From positions 1-34,271 of the forward strand of contig JAZNPC010000075.1 in assembly GCA_045589455.1 (NCBI GenBank): 34,271 bases of DNA. The letters are read 5' to 3'. The notes under the pieces were generated by a model. It saw nothing but the letters and a program-made list of their open reading frames with translations. It had not been told where the DNA came from and made no database searches. Within the stretch, counting starts at the first letter, position 1, and each line of letters begins with the position of its first letter. Origin of the DNA: RGIG990 sp045589455 (GTDB taxonomy: Bacteria > Verrucomicrobiota > Kiritimatiellia > RFP12 > UBA3636). This document shows, one piece after another, positions 24,902 through 34,020 of the stretch. Made by a program: the position numbers and the translations under genes.

Positions 24902-26602
24902 ATGGCAAAAGGCAAACAAAAATTAGTGAGATATCCACTACTAATGCCTGCCATTGTTTTTTCAGCAGGTTCTGCCGTAGGTGTTAATTTGATGGCAGAT
25001 CCATATCCCTATCTATATGCTGGAATAATTTGTTTTATTATATATATTTGTGCTACGCCTTTTTTAAAGAAAATTAGCTTTGGCGAACGAATTGGCACCT
25101 ATTTTATTTACTTGATTTTGTTTGTACTCTCACTAGCAAACGCTATTCATTCAAAGCAGGTTCAATTATATGATTTTGAAACCGTTCTTGAAATTGCAGA
25201 AGAATATAGCGATGCTACATTTGTTGGGAGGGTTACAGAAGCACCTCGTAGATTTACAACAAAACGAGGTACAGGAGGACTTGACTTTAAATTCGATGTG
25301 CATGAGCTTCCTGATGATTTTGGAGGAACAAAAATAACGCCAACACAAATACGCGTAGTATGGTTTGGCCCAAAGACAATAGGAACATTAGAATCATCAA
25401 TCCCAATGGTTGAATTAGGTGATGGATGGCAGCTACATGGCAAGCTTTCTTATGAAGAAAATTACTATGGTCATGAAGAATTAAAGCTTACAGTCAGTGG
25501 AAACGATAGACAATGCTTCCGCGATAATAGATATGACTTACCTTTTCCAATGTCTTCAATTTCCTCAATGCGCAGCTATGCATCAAAATTGCTATCACTA
25601 GGGGATGAAGGACATCGGTTAAATTCATCTATTGTAAAAACGATGGTACTAGGCTACGGGAATGATATTCCATATAAAACCCGCCAATTATTTGGACAAT
25701 CTGGCACTATACATGTTTTTGCAATCTCTGGATTACATGTTGGTATTGTTGCTACTATCGTCGTTCTTGTTTTGTCAATAACAAGGCTTTCACCAAGCAT
25801 TCGAACTCTACTTTTTTCTATAATAATTATTGTGTATACGATAGCTACAGGAGCCAGTCCAAGCACCATCCGCGCATGTATTATGTCACTAATTTTTTAT
25901 ACCTCAATATTATTTGGCCGCCGCACAATGCTAATTTCAACTATTGCTGTTACGGCGCTTATAACACAAATTATTAACCCATTACAAATAATGAACATAG
26001 GATATATTCTATCCTTTATTTGTATAATAGGAATTGCACTATTTGCTCCTCCTTTAATTGGCCTTTCTGAGATGATAAAAGAAGCAATTTCTAAGCCGAA
26101 AACAAGGAAAAAATTAGCCAAATTAGAGACGAACAATATTGGTGTTTTGGATGACTTAAAGTCTTCAAAATGGAAGCAACGCTGGGTTGCATTTCAAGAG
26201 CTATTTATTGTAAAAATATTCTTTGAAGCCTTACGTCAAATTCCCGAAGGTTTTGCCGTAAGTATTGCTGTTTTTATTGCTTCTATTCCTGCAACGGGAT
26301 ATTTCTTTGGTCAAATCACTCCTATAAGCATTTTGTGCAACATTTTAGTTATTCCTTTGGCATTTTTTGTTGTAATCACAGCTGCATTAGCCATGTTAAG
26401 TGGCATTTTTTCATATGATTTAGCAATCATCTTCAATTCTGCAAATATTGCCTTTACAGATTGGTTAATAGCAATAGCCGAATTCGGTGCGGGTTTGCCA
26501 GGCGCGACGATAAGCTTACCTGAGTGGTCGCTTTCAGCGACCATCGTTTCCAGCGCAATCATCCTGCTTCTTGCCTTCCTCCTCCGCCCCTTAAAGAAAT
26601 GA
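24902..26602 (+). CDS. comEC: ComEC/Rec2-type DNA-uptake channel, lacking the C-terminal metallo-beta-lactamase domain
   Basis: A 566-aa membrane protein. Two or three N-terminal helices precede a DUF4131/OB-like soluble region (about 95-215). The Competence domain follows, with FAISGLHVGIVATIV and ATGASPSTIRACIM, the two best family landmarks, then further helices to the C-terminus. A charged loop (about 385-430) splits the helices. ComEC moves single-stranded DNA across the inner membrane in natural transformation. Full-length versions of about 700-800 residues end in a metallo-beta-lactamase-like domain; this one stops after the membrane part, as several Gram-negative relatives do. The secretin-pilus genes nearby fit a DNA-uptake role but could serve secretion instead. 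Confidence 0.88.
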   Translation: MAKGKQKLVRYPLLMPAIVFSAGSAVGVNLMADPYPYLYAGIICFIIYICATPFLKKISFGERIGTYFIYLILFVLSLANAIHSKQVQLYDFETVLEIAEEYSDATFVGRVTEAPRRFTTKRGTGGLDFKFDVHELPDDFGGTKITPTQIRVVWFGPKTIGTLESSIPMVELGDGWQLHGKLSYEENYYGHEELKLTVSGNDRQCFRDNRYDLPFPMSSISSMRSYASKLLSLGDEGHRLNSSIVKTMVLGYGNDIPYKTRQLFGQSGTIHVFAISGLHVGIVATIVVLVLSITRLSPSIRTLLFSIIIIVYTIATGASPSTIRACIMSLIFYTSILFGRRTMLISTIAVTALITQIINPLQIMNIGYILSFICIIGIALFAPPLIGLSEMIKEAISKPKTRKKLAKLETNNIGVLDDLKSSKWKQRWVAFQELFIVKIFFEALRQIPEGFAVSIAVFIASIPATGYFFGQITPISILCNILVIPLAFFVVITAALAMLSGIFSYDLAIIFNSANIAFTDWLIAIAEFGAGLPGATISLPEWSLSATIVSSAIILLLAFLLRPLKK

Positions 26603-26773
26603 TATGTAAGAAGTAAGAGATAAAAGTTGCGGTAAGAGCGGAGCGTGGCGGATACGCCTGCGCACCGTTCATATTAAAATCCCATTAGAGCTGCTCCTAT
26701 GATTCCAGTTTATTAGCAGCAGTCTTAAGAGTTTTGCCACAAACTATTCACAAACCAACATCACCAAAAATTT

Positions 26774-26808
26774 AAAACGAGAGAAGAAATTATCCTCTCT
26801 CGTTTTTA
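26774..26808 (+). terminator. Bidirectional intrinsic terminator between comEC and the LRR fragment
   Basis: AAAACGAGAG (26774-26783) pairs with CTCTCGTTTT (26797-26806), followed by T. On the minus strand a TTTTAAATTTTT tail follows, so it can serve both convergent units. It is 171 bases after comEC; that gap holds only a short GGCG-GATA-CGCC hairpin. Confidence 0.8.
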
Positions 26809-26816
26809 GTTTTTTG

Positions 26817-27161
26817 TTAATCAATTGGTATGATTTCTACATCATCCATAGTACTAAGGTACACACGTTTACTACGCCTATCACGTCTAAATTTCTCACG
26901 ATCTTCTACAAATTTTCTTGGAAGCTTAATGCTAGTTAAATTTTCACAACCCGAAAACGCTCCGTCGCCAATTGTTGTTACGCCAAATGATGTTTTTATA
27001 CTAGTTAAATTTTTACACCCTTCAAACGCCCTGCGACCGATTGATTTCACACTAGGTGAAATTCCGATACCAGCTAAGCTTTGGCAACACCAAAACACAT
27101 AGTCTCCGATTCTGGTTACGCTAGAAGGGAGCTCTATGCTGGTTAAATTCCTAGGTATAAT
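26817..27161 (-). pseudogene. Truncated BspA-type leucine-rich repeat protein remnant
   Basis: An open frame of 115 codons right after an in-frame stop, holding about four BspA-type LRR units: NLTSIELPSSVTRIGDYVF, SLAGIGISPSVKSIGRRAF, NLTSIKTSFGVTTIGDGAF and NLTSIKLPRKF, then a charged tail ending IIPID. The frame begins in mid-repeat with no signal peptide and no ATG (only a GTG inside the second unit), so the front of the gene is missing. Full-length relatives are long surface proteins with many such repeats. It is probably a leftover of recombination within an LRR gene family. It could be expressed as a small protein from the GTG, but there is no good ribosome site. Confidence 0.75.
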
Positions 27162-27199
27162 TTAAGCAGCTCATTTAAACCAACAATAGCAGAACTAAT

Positions 27200-27370
27200 A
27201 GGAATATAAAATGGCAGCGTGTGGAACGCGGCGCGCCACTCCTTTCGGTTAATGGAGGTGCCATAAACGAATTTAATACAAGCTGTGCGCAGACGTTTGC
27301 TGCGCCCAATCTTCCTTAGGCGGAAGCCGGCGTAGGATTAGCCATCACACAAGCCTCCACGCTCGCCGAC
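27200..27370. repeat. Intergenic dispersed repeat, copy 2
   Basis: A GC-rich island in the 320-base AT-rich gap before the secretin operon. The segment 27311-27348 matches 20403-20440 at 31 of 38 bases, with hairpin CTTCC-TTAGGC-GGAAG (in the other copy the last arm is GGGAG, which still pairs) and the end TAGCCATCAC. Upstream 27207-27250 is also dyad-rich (CGCGGCGCGCC). No gene crosses it. Confidence 0.7.
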
Positions 27371-27412
27371 AAATTTTCCCATAATTTTCTATACTATATA
27401 TAATAAAGAGAC

Positions 27413-27441
27413 TTGCCTTTTTTTAGTACTTATGCCATAAT
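27413..27441 (+). promoter_or_regulatory. Probable promoter of the secretin operon
   Basis: TTGCCT, 17 bases, CATAAT. The predicted start lies near 27448, about 33 bases before the ATG at 27481. The leader is AT-rich and has no clear ribosome site. Confidence 0.55.
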
Positions 27442-27480
27442 ATTGGAAACGTTTAAAACCAAGTATTTAGTTAACTAATT

Positions 27481-28929
27481 ATGGCAAAAGATTTTTGCTC
27501 CGCAATCACATTTTCTGGGAGCTCTTATGCATGGGCAAAATGCACGTGTAATAAGGGTCGTTTTTCCATTTCTTCAAATGGAGAGTTGGGTCATATTCCT
27601 ATTGAACCTCAGCTTACAGATGAAGAGACAGATTCTACTACCCTAGCAGACTATCAAAAAGAGTTGGCCTTTTATAGCAAAAAGGTTTCCTCTAAGCTCG
27701 CAGACAAAAACACTATTTCTATTCCATCCTCTCGCCTTATTTTTAAGGTGTCATCATTTCCGTCTACAGATTTGGATGAAATTCAGCAAATGGCGCTCAA
27801 TGAATTTGAGTCACAATCTCCTGCTCCAATTGAGGAAATGGTTTTTTCTTTTGATATTCTTGATTCTGCAGATGGTTCTTCTCAAGTAATCTATGCTGCG
27901 GCCAAGGAAGAGGATGTACTTAGCCAACTCCGCTATCTTGAGATAACTCCAAGAAAGGTAGATAGGGTTGATGCATATATTATGGGTCTCTTGCGCAATC
28001 TGGTTGATACAAACAACCTACTAGAGGGAGAGCGCAATGTGATATTAGCACGCGAGGGAGATGCTCTCACAATGCTTATCACAAACGGCCATATTCCATG
28101 TGCAATTCGCCACCTTGGAAATGCTGATGCTATTTCTAATTTTATTCTAAGCTCTGCAATTAGCAAAACTGTTAGAAAGGTTAACAGTGAATTTGAAAAG
28201 CAAGATGTTTCAAAGCTAATTTTGGTTGACTTAGAGAACTCTCATGTTACTCTACAGCTAGATAAAATCAAAGCAGCCATCAATGCAACCAATGAGCTTT
28301 CTATTATTAATCTTTCTACGGCAGAAAAACCATCAAACAATTCAACTAATTGTTTACCACTAACTGCCGTTGGTGTAGCAAAGCGCTCTTTCAAAAAAGG
28401 CGTAATGAACCTTTACCCTACTAGCTGGAAAAATGAAATTCAGCAGCAAAAGGCAAAGATAAGAAATACAGCACTCTTTTTTAGCATAATGCTAATTTGG
28501 CTTGCTTTGATCGCATATCTTTATGGCTATCCATATATCCTAGACAAAAAAATAGCCGCAAAACAAATTGAATCAAGCCAACTTGAACCAGAATCAAGTA
28601 GTGTTCAAGATTATAGAAATCGCATAAACATAATTAATCGCTATTCTGATAGAAGTCTTTCCCCTCTTGAAATATTGCGTGAGGTTTGTATATATCTTCC
28701 AGATGGTATCACATTAACATCCTTTAGATACCGAAAGACCGATAAAGTTGTCCAGATAGAAGGACGAGCAGATTCAACTCCTGTCGTTTATGATTTTATA
28801 AACAACCTTAGAAGCTCTCAACTACTTGGTGAAAGTTATCTTAAAGGACCAACAGAAAATAGAACCCTTAAAAAGCATGTTTTCGAGTTGGAGGTTGTTA
28901 TCTCTGGTGGAACGAGTGAGACCAATTAG
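27481..28929 (+). CDS. PilM-PilN/GspL-like fusion protein of a type II secretion/type IV pilus-like machine
   Basis: A 482-aa protein. Residues 1-300 resemble the actin-like cytoplasmic PilM/GspL domain: strand-rich start, conserved-looking IPSSRLIFKVSSFP (81-94) and QMALNEFESQSP (103-114). The PilN opening NLYPTSWK (310-317) follows, one membrane helix (about 331-350), a coiled-coil-like stretch and a ferredoxin-like periplasmic domain (about 385-480). In T2SS, GspL has this same one-protein layout; in type IV pili PilM and PilN are separate. It should link the cytoplasmic motor to the periplasmic ring. First gene of its operon, 13 bases before the PilO/GspM-like gene. The start has no Shine-Dalgarno sequence. 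No motor ATPase, GspF or pilin gene lies in the window. Confidence 0.72.
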   Translation: MAKDFCSAITFSGSSYAWAKCTCNKGRFSISSNGELGHIPIEPQLTDEETDSTTLADYQKELAFYSKKVSSKLADKNTISIPSSRLIFKVSSFPSTDLDEIQQMALNEFESQSPAPIEEMVFSFDILDSADGSSQVIYAAAKEEDVLSQLRYLEITPRKVDRVDAYIMGLLRNLVDTNNLLEGERNVILAREGDALTMLITNGHIPCAIRHLGNADAISNFILSSAISKTVRKVNSEFEKQDVSKLILVDLENSHVTLQLDKIKAAINATNELSIINLSTAEKPSNNSTNCLPLTAVGVAKRSFKKGVMNLYPTSWKNEIQQQKAKIRNTALFFSIMLIWLALIAYLYGYPYILDKKIAAKQIESSQLEPESSSVQDYRNRINIINRYSDRSLSPLEILREVCIYLPDGITLTSFRYRKTDKVVQIEGRADSTPVVYDFINNLRSSQLLGESYLKGPTENRTLKKHVFELEVVISGGTSETN

Positions 28930-28942
28930 GGGAAATTAAGCC

Positions 28943-29482
28943 ATGAGTATGACAAATAAAGACAAACAATTGCTAATTATTACAGGACTCGTTCTCCTCT
29001 TTGGCATAACATTAATGAATTTCAGGAAGTGTACTGATAACATTAATAGCAAGCATTTAGCTCTCCAAAACACCGAGGAATATATTACTCTACAAAAAGA
29101 GCTAATCGCGAACAAGGAGGTTTGGAGGGCAAGATATGAAGAGGTAAAGCCTCAAATGCCAACCTTTAAACCTGATGTTCAAGTTGACACCTATTGGCTA
29201 AACATAATGGATTTAGCAGCAGATAGACACGGTGTTAAAATACGTAATCGTAACACTGGAGAAGAACACAGAGAAAGTGATGTTTTTGAATTTCCTATAG
29301 AAGTAAAAGATTGGGAAAGTGAACTTGAGCCATTTATAAATTTCTTATATGCTCTCCAAGCCGAAGGTGCGATGCTTGACATTCGGTCTCTTACAATAAG
29401 CCCAGTATCCAACACTCCTGGGTTATTAAAAGGTTCATTTGTGCTATATTGTGCATATATGCGTGATGAATCAGCAGAATAA
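28943..29482 (+). CDS. PilO/GspM-like inner-membrane protein
   Basis: A 179-aa protein with a short cytoplasmic N-terminus, one membrane helix (about 9-25), a helical stretch (about 35-70) and a compact periplasmic domain. That domain contains YWLNIMDLAADRHGVKI and a late LRSLTISP strand, like the ferredoxin-fold of PilO/GspM. Sequence identity in this family is always low, so the call rests on layout and position between the GspL-like gene (13 bases upstream) and the secretin (21 bases downstream). It would pair with the GspL-like protein to align the inner-membrane platform with the secretin. Confidence 0.65.
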   Translation: MSMTNKDKQLLIITGLVLLFGITLMNFRKCTDNINSKHLALQNTEEYITLQKELIANKEVWRARYEEVKPQMPTFKPDVQVDTYWLNIMDLAADRHGVKIRNRNTGEEHRESDVFEFPIEVKDWESELEPFINFLYALQAEGAMLDIRSLTISPVSNTPGLLKGSFVLYCAYMRDESAE

Positions 29483-29503
29483 TTTAAAAATTAAGGCAAA
29501 ATT

Positions 29504-32269
29504 ATGAAAAACAGACCAACTATATTATCGTTTAAAACAGCAATATTTACTACAGTATTTCTCTTCTCTTATTCTGTAGCATTAGCTCAACAGCCAGCAA
29601 CTCCACCAGCTGTTCGCCGAGGACACACTGGCGCTCCCGCTCCTGCTGCTACGCCTGCTCCAGCTCCTGCTACTAGAGGTGTAAATCAAAACCCAACAGG
29701 TGCTGCACCTGCGATACCTTTTGACAAAAGCCCTAATGGTCTAAATTTCCAAGATGCAGCCGCTGATTTATTGATTATGGACTATGCTATGCGCACAGGT
29801 CGCCTTGTTGTAAAAGATCCAGCAACACCATCTCCATTAATAACTCTTCGTTCCACTCCAGAATCTCCTCTTTCTGACGAAGAATATTTGTTGGCTATTG
29901 AGTCTGTGCTAAACCTTAATGGTATTGCTCTTGAAAAGGATGGCGATAAATTCCTAAAGGTATTCCCTAGCACTGAGTTCCATCGTCGTGGTATTAAGGG
30001 CGATGTTGTTACTGATGTAACAGATCAAAGCGCTATTCTTCCAGAAGACGGAAGCTTTGTAACTCGCACAATTCGCCTAAACTATATTTCCATTGAAGAA
30101 GCAAAGGCAATTGTTGAAGGCTTCATCCGTACAGGCTCCCAGATTCAGACCTTCGAGCGCGACAACAGCTTCCGCATCACAGATTCTGTTGAGAACGTAA
30201 ACAGAATTATTGAAATGCTATCTTATCTTGATAAGCCAATCCCTGCTCTTGAAGAAACAACTGTTATAAAGATTCAGTATGCAAAGGCAACTGAAATTAA
30301 AGAGCGCTTGATGGAAATCGTAACCGATGCACAAGAGCAACAGGAAAAAACTGCAGCAACAGAGAGAACTTCTGGAGCACCGGGAACACAGCAGCGCCCA
30401 TTGCCTCCTGGCACAGGAGTTCCTGGGGCTCGTTGGGGACGCGGACCCCAACAACCAGCACCAGCTACTCAAGGACAAAATTCTAGCTCAGCAATTGATG
30501 CTTCTATTACAGATGCTCAGCGTGGTCTAATTCGTGGCAAGGTAAGTATCTTTGCTGATGAAAGAACAAACATTTTGATTATTATCACTCGAAAAGAGAA
30601 TATGGTTTTCTTCAATCAAATTATTAAAGAGCTAGATATCCCTACAGCACCAGATGTTCTTGCTGAAGTTATTCGTCTAGAGCATGCTGTTGCAGAAGAA
30701 GTCGCAGAGCTTCTTAATGAGCTTATCAGTGGAACAAACAAAGAATCCTCTGATTCTCGCGTACATCGTGATGGTTCTTCTAGCGAAGGTGCTACTGGAG
30801 CAACACCTCCTGCTCGCTCAACAAGCACACCTACAGCTCAGGGGACAAGAGCATCAATTAACACACAAAAGATTGGACAATTAGATTCTGAAAATATCAA
30901 AATCCTTGCAGACGAGCGCACAAATTCCCTTCTTGTAATGGCTCCAGCAGCGGATATGCAGGTTATCAAGAATCTTATCCATGATGTCGACATTATGCTT
31001 TCTCAGGTTGTCATTGAGATAGCAATTGTTTCTGTCAAATTTACTGATACTGAAGAAACAGGCATGGATTGGGTACAGCGAGCAATGCTTACAGACAATG
31101 GAAATTTTGCTTTTGCTACTTCTGGTGGAGGTGGAACTGGAAATGCTGTGCCTGCACTAAATTACGCAACTGATGCTTCTGGTCTTGCAGGTGCCGGTGC
31201 AAATGTTGTTACTACTATTTTTGATTTCAATCTTGACGTAATTCTTAAAGCGGTTAAAACCGATTCTCGTTCTCGCCTATTAAGCTCTCCTCGTATCACA
31301 ACTCTTGATAACAAAGAGGCTGTACTTGAAGCAACAGAGCGTATTTATTGGCATGATGGAATAACATACTATGACGACTCAAATCGTTCTAGCGACAATG
31401 TTAAGAACGAGGATATTGGTATTAAACTAACAGTTACACCTCGCATTAATAAAAATGGTTTTATCAATCTAACCATTGAGCAAGAAATGCAGACAAACGA
31501 GGGCTATAAGCCAATCGCTACAGGAAACAACACAAGCGAATACCCAATGCTTAACACTCGCAAAATGGGTGCTGATGTTGCAGTTCAGAGTGGCGAAACT
31601 GTTGTTCTAGGTGGTCTTGCACAGAACCAAATTACCGTTTCACAAACTAAGGTGCCTATTTTGGGTAGCATTCCTCTTATTGGCTGGTTGTTCCGTTCTG
31701 AAAAAGAAGAAAACACAAGAACAGAAATTATTGTATTCATTACTCCTCGTGTTATTGACACACCTGCACAGATTGAGGACGATGCACGCAAGGTTCGCGC
31801 AACTCTTGATACAGAAGGCGTATGGGATAGTGGCTGGTCAATTAGTCGCTTAGCAGACCCTATGAGAGAAGAAAATCGTGAGACTTACATCGAAAATTCT
31901 CGTCAAACTGTTGAAAAACCAAATTCTCCTCTTACAGGATATTTGGTAAATACAAATGAAGAAAATGGCTTTGAAAATCCTGTTGCTGGTGTAACCACAA
32001 ATCCAGACGGAACTCCAACAAGCTATCCTTACATACACTTTACAGAAGCCGAAAATCTTCGCCCTCTTCCTAATGGTGTCGTTCTTGCCCCAGAAACAAC
32101 CATTACAGAACCAGTAGCTACAGAAGAGCCTACGGCTCCAGCAGAGGAACCTGTTACCCCTATAGAAGAACCTACTGCTCCAGTAGAGGAATCCGGTGAC
32201 GACGAGATTATTATTGTCGTTCCTGCGGAGATAACCACATCTAATACAGATTCTACTCCTGAAAATTAA
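29504..32269 (+). CDS. gspD: Type II secretion system secretin GspD
   Basis: A 921-aa outer-membrane ring protein. Signal peptide 1-28, a Pro/Ala-rich linker (30-70), N0-like domain (about 75-160), then three repeated N-domains: 187-245, 252-380 and 385-498. Two are interrupted by low-complexity inserts (280-340 and 410-455). The secretin barrel (about 500-755) contains SRLLSSPRITTLDNKEA, VTPRINKNGFINL, the conserved VQSGETVVLGGL and VPILGSIPLIGWLFR. A C-terminal extension ends in Glu/Pro repeats (EEPTAPAEEP-like, about 868-898). No lipobox is present. It follows the PilO/GspM-like gene. Secretion or pilus/DNA-uptake use cannot be told apart here. Confidence 0.95.
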   Translation: MKNRPTILSFKTAIFTTVFLFSYSVALAQQPATPPAVRRGHTGAPAPAATPAPAPATRGVNQNPTGAAPAIPFDKSPNGLNFQDAAADLLIMDYAMRTGRLVVKDPATPSPLITLRSTPESPLSDEEYLLAIESVLNLNGIALEKDGDKFLKVFPSTEFHRRGIKGDVVTDVTDQSAILPEDGSFVTRTIRLNYISIEEAKAIVEGFIRTGSQIQTFERDNSFRITDSVENVNRIIEMLSYLDKPIPALEETTVIKIQYAKATEIKERLMEIVTDAQEQQEKTAATERTSGAPGTQQRPLPPGTGVPGARWGRGPQQPAPATQGQNSSSAIDASITDAQRGLIRGKVSIFADERTNILIIITRKENMVFFNQIIKELDIPTAPDVLAEVIRLEHAVAEEVAELLNELISGTNKESSDSRVHRDGSSSEGATGATPPARSTSTPTAQGTRASINTQKIGQLDSENIKILADERTNSLLVMAPAADMQVIKNLIHDVDIMLSQVVIEIAIVSVKFTDTEETGMDWVQRAMLTDNGNFAFATSGGGGTGNAVPALNYATDASGLAGAGANVVTTIFDFNLDVILKAVKTDSRSRLLSSPRITTLDNKEAVLEATERIYWHDGITYYDDSNRSSDNVKNEDIGIKLTVTPRINKNGFINLTIEQEMQTNEGYKPIATGNNTSEYPMLNTRKMGADVAVQSGETVVLGGLAQNQITVSQTKVPILGSIPLIGWLFRSEKEENTRTEIIVFITPRVIDTPAQIEDDARKVRATLDTEGVWDSGWSISRLADPMREENRETYIENSRQTVEKPNSPLTGYLVNTNEENGFENPVAGVTTNPDGTPTSYPYIHFTEAENLRPLPNGVVLAPETTITEPVATEEPTAPAEEPVTPIEEPTAPVEESGDDEIIIVVPAEITTSNTDSTPEN

Positions 32270-32288
32270 AAATTATTATGGAGGCTAT

Positions 32289-33092
32289 ATGAACATAGAT
32301 GAATTAGAACAAAAATATCTAAATGCATATCAAGAAAGCCTACCGCTTAAGCTACAATTAAGCGCATTTATCAAAAGCTTTCCATTGTCTGGTAGAGCTG
32401 CAAAAACATTTCTTGATGTTGGCATGCCTAACCCAATAATGTCACAAGAGCTTCGTAAGGCTGGCGGATCTTGGTCTACTATCGTACGCTCACCAAAGCT
32501 TTTAGATATAACCTCCAAAATATTAGAAGACTCCAATGTTTCATGTCTTGGAATAAATGGTGAATTTCCTTATCCTGACCAATCCTTTGATTACATAATT
32601 GTAGCACTAGATATTCTACCTGCTATGCCTTCTCAAGAAACATTTCTAAAGGAGTGTCATCGCGTTTTAAAAATTAATGGAAGATTAATTATATCTATCC
32701 AAAACAAGCGTCCAATGAGCCTAATAACCCGTCGAAGAGAAAAATTGTTCGCCCAAATCAATGGATTCTCTCCTATCAATTCTGCAATGACTCAAAAGGA
32801 AATGTTCCACCTTTTTAGCACAGGCTACAATGTAATCTCTGTTGAAAATTACTCTAAATTTTTCACAGAATTAGCTCGTATCCGTGAATATGAAGCATCA
32901 ATAACAAGCGGACCTAACAAGAAAAAATTCCCTAATTATTGGTGGGCTAATCAGCTCGACTTTTTCATCATCGGCGGAAAAGGTTTTGTTTCCGTAATCA
33001 CTGCAGAAAGAAAACAATGGCGCGAAAGAATTTCTCCAGTACTTGCTGATGGTCGCTCTATGCAAGAAGCGGTTCTTTCACAACGTCTATAG
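32289..33092 (+). CDS. Class I methyltransferase-like protein with a degenerate SAM loop
   Basis: A 267-aa protein in the secretin operon, 19 bases after gspD, with a GGAGG site. The fold is recognisable from FLDVG (motif I strand), the acidic-loop region, SFDYIIVALDILPAMP and HRVLKINGRLIISIQN (motifs IV-VI of UbiE-like methyltransferases). However, the glycine-rich loop, usually GxGxG, reads GMPNP. It may bind SAM poorly or bind something else. The C-terminal 100 residues are basic and aromatic (NYWWANQLDFFIIGG) and do not match a family I know. Target unknown; the position suggests a role linked to the secretion apparatus or lipids. Confidence 0.7.
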   Translation: MNIDELEQKYLNAYQESLPLKLQLSAFIKSFPLSGRAAKTFLDVGMPNPIMSQELRKAGGSWSTIVRSPKLLDITSKILEDSNVSCLGINGEFPYPDQSFDYIIVALDILPAMPSQETFLKECHRVLKINGRLIISIQNKRPMSLITRRREKLFAQINGFSPINSAMTQKEMFHLFSTGYNVISVENYSKFFTELARIREYEASITSGPNKKKFPNYWWANQLDFFIIGGKGFVSVITAERKQWRERISPVLADGRSMQEAVLSQRL

Positions 33093-33136
33093 CTATATTC
33101 TTTTACAAATTCTTCTACAAGAAAGGAGTTGCTTTT

Positions 33137-33946
33137 ATGAAAAAATATATTACAACAGCTCTATCCTTTTCATTATTAACTGGTGCTATTGCCTCAGAGA
33201 CTAATTCTACTTCAACAGCAATTGAAGCGCCAGCCTCAATTCAATTACTTCAAGCTCCAGCACCAACAGAAACACTGTCATCAGCAGAATTATTAATGGC
33301 TGATTGTATAGCAAGACTACCATCTGAAGAGCTTTTATTGACTGGCCGCCTTACTATGCGCCGTCGCTATGGAATAGAAATGGCAGAGTATGATTTTGAA
33401 GCAAATGTATGCTGGGGAACAGCAGAACCATATGCAACATATAAATTTTACTCCCTAGATGGTACACTTGTCGACTATGTGACTATAAAAAGAAGCACAG
33501 AAGGAAATATCACTCTATTTCGAAACATGAAAACACCTGCTGGTGCTCAAATTCCTCCTCCAAAGCTCAATGACTTAGTTCTCAACTCAGATGTCACATG
33601 GATTGATGTAACCTTAGACTTCTTGTGGTGGAATAATCCTGAATTAGTTGGACAAGGTGAGATAAAAGGAAGAGATTGTGACATAATAAAACTAATTCCT
33701 CAAGAACCAACCCCAAAATGCGCTTTTGGTAAGGTTTGGCTAGACAAATCTCAGCGTGTGCTAATGCAAGCAACACAAAACGATGAAGCTGGCAAGGAAA
33801 CACGTAGGCTTTGGGTCCGTGCAGTTCAAAAGGTAGAGGTCGCAGAAGATGATGAACGCTGGGTAATTAAGGACCTTGAGGTAGAGACCACGGGTTCTGG
33901 ACATCGTACAAGAATACATTTTGAAGATGTCAAAATAGTTCACTAA
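33137..33946 (+). CDS. LolA-like outer-membrane lipoprotein-sorting protein
   Basis: A 269-aa exported protein: signal peptide about 1-19 (cleaved after AIA), a Thr/Ala/Pro-rich linker to residue 50, then a LolA/LppX-like half-barrel. Characteristic pieces are TWIDVTLDFLWWNNPELVG and IKGRDCDIIKLIP, followed by KVWLDKSQRVLMQA and a late LEVETTGSGHRTRIHFEDV-type strand. Such proteins carry lipoproteins or lipids across the periplasm. The family in PVC bacteria is often annotated just as 'lipoprotein-sorting protein' without experimental support. A strong AAAGGAG site precedes the ATG. It is the last gene of the secretin operon; a link to secretin or lipoprotein delivery is inference. Confidence 0.75.
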   Translation: MKKYITTALSFSLLTGAIASETNSTSTAIEAPASIQLLQAPAPTETLSSAELLMADCIARLPSEELLLTGRLTMRRRYGIEMAEYDFEANVCWGTAEPYATYKFYSLDGTLVDYVTIKRSTEGNITLFRNMKTPAGAQIPPPKLNDLVLNSDVTWIDVTLDFLWWNNPELVGQGEIKGRDCDIIKLIPQEPTPKCAFGKVWLDKSQRVLMQATQNDEAGKETRRLWVRAVQKVEVAEDDERWVIKDLEVETTGSGHRTRIHFEDVKIVH

Positions 33947-33952
33947 GAAAAG

Positions 33953-33990
33953 GGCTGTTGCTTCCAAATATTGGAAACAACAGCCTTTTT
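33953..33990 (+). terminator. Strong intrinsic terminator of the secretin operon
   Basis: GGCTGTTG then TTCCAA (33953-33967) pair with TTGGAA then CAACAGCC (33971-33985) around an ATA loop, with one bulged mismatch pair, followed by TTTTT. It begins six bases after the last stop codon. Confidence 0.93.
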
Positions 33991-34020
33991 GATTAACAAC
34001 ACCACAATCAACAACCAACA

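Noticed and set aside
27207..27260. A terminator in the GC-rich dyad upstream of the secretin operon
   Set aside because: The stem is imperfect and no T-run follows on either strand; it fits better as part of the dispersed repeat.
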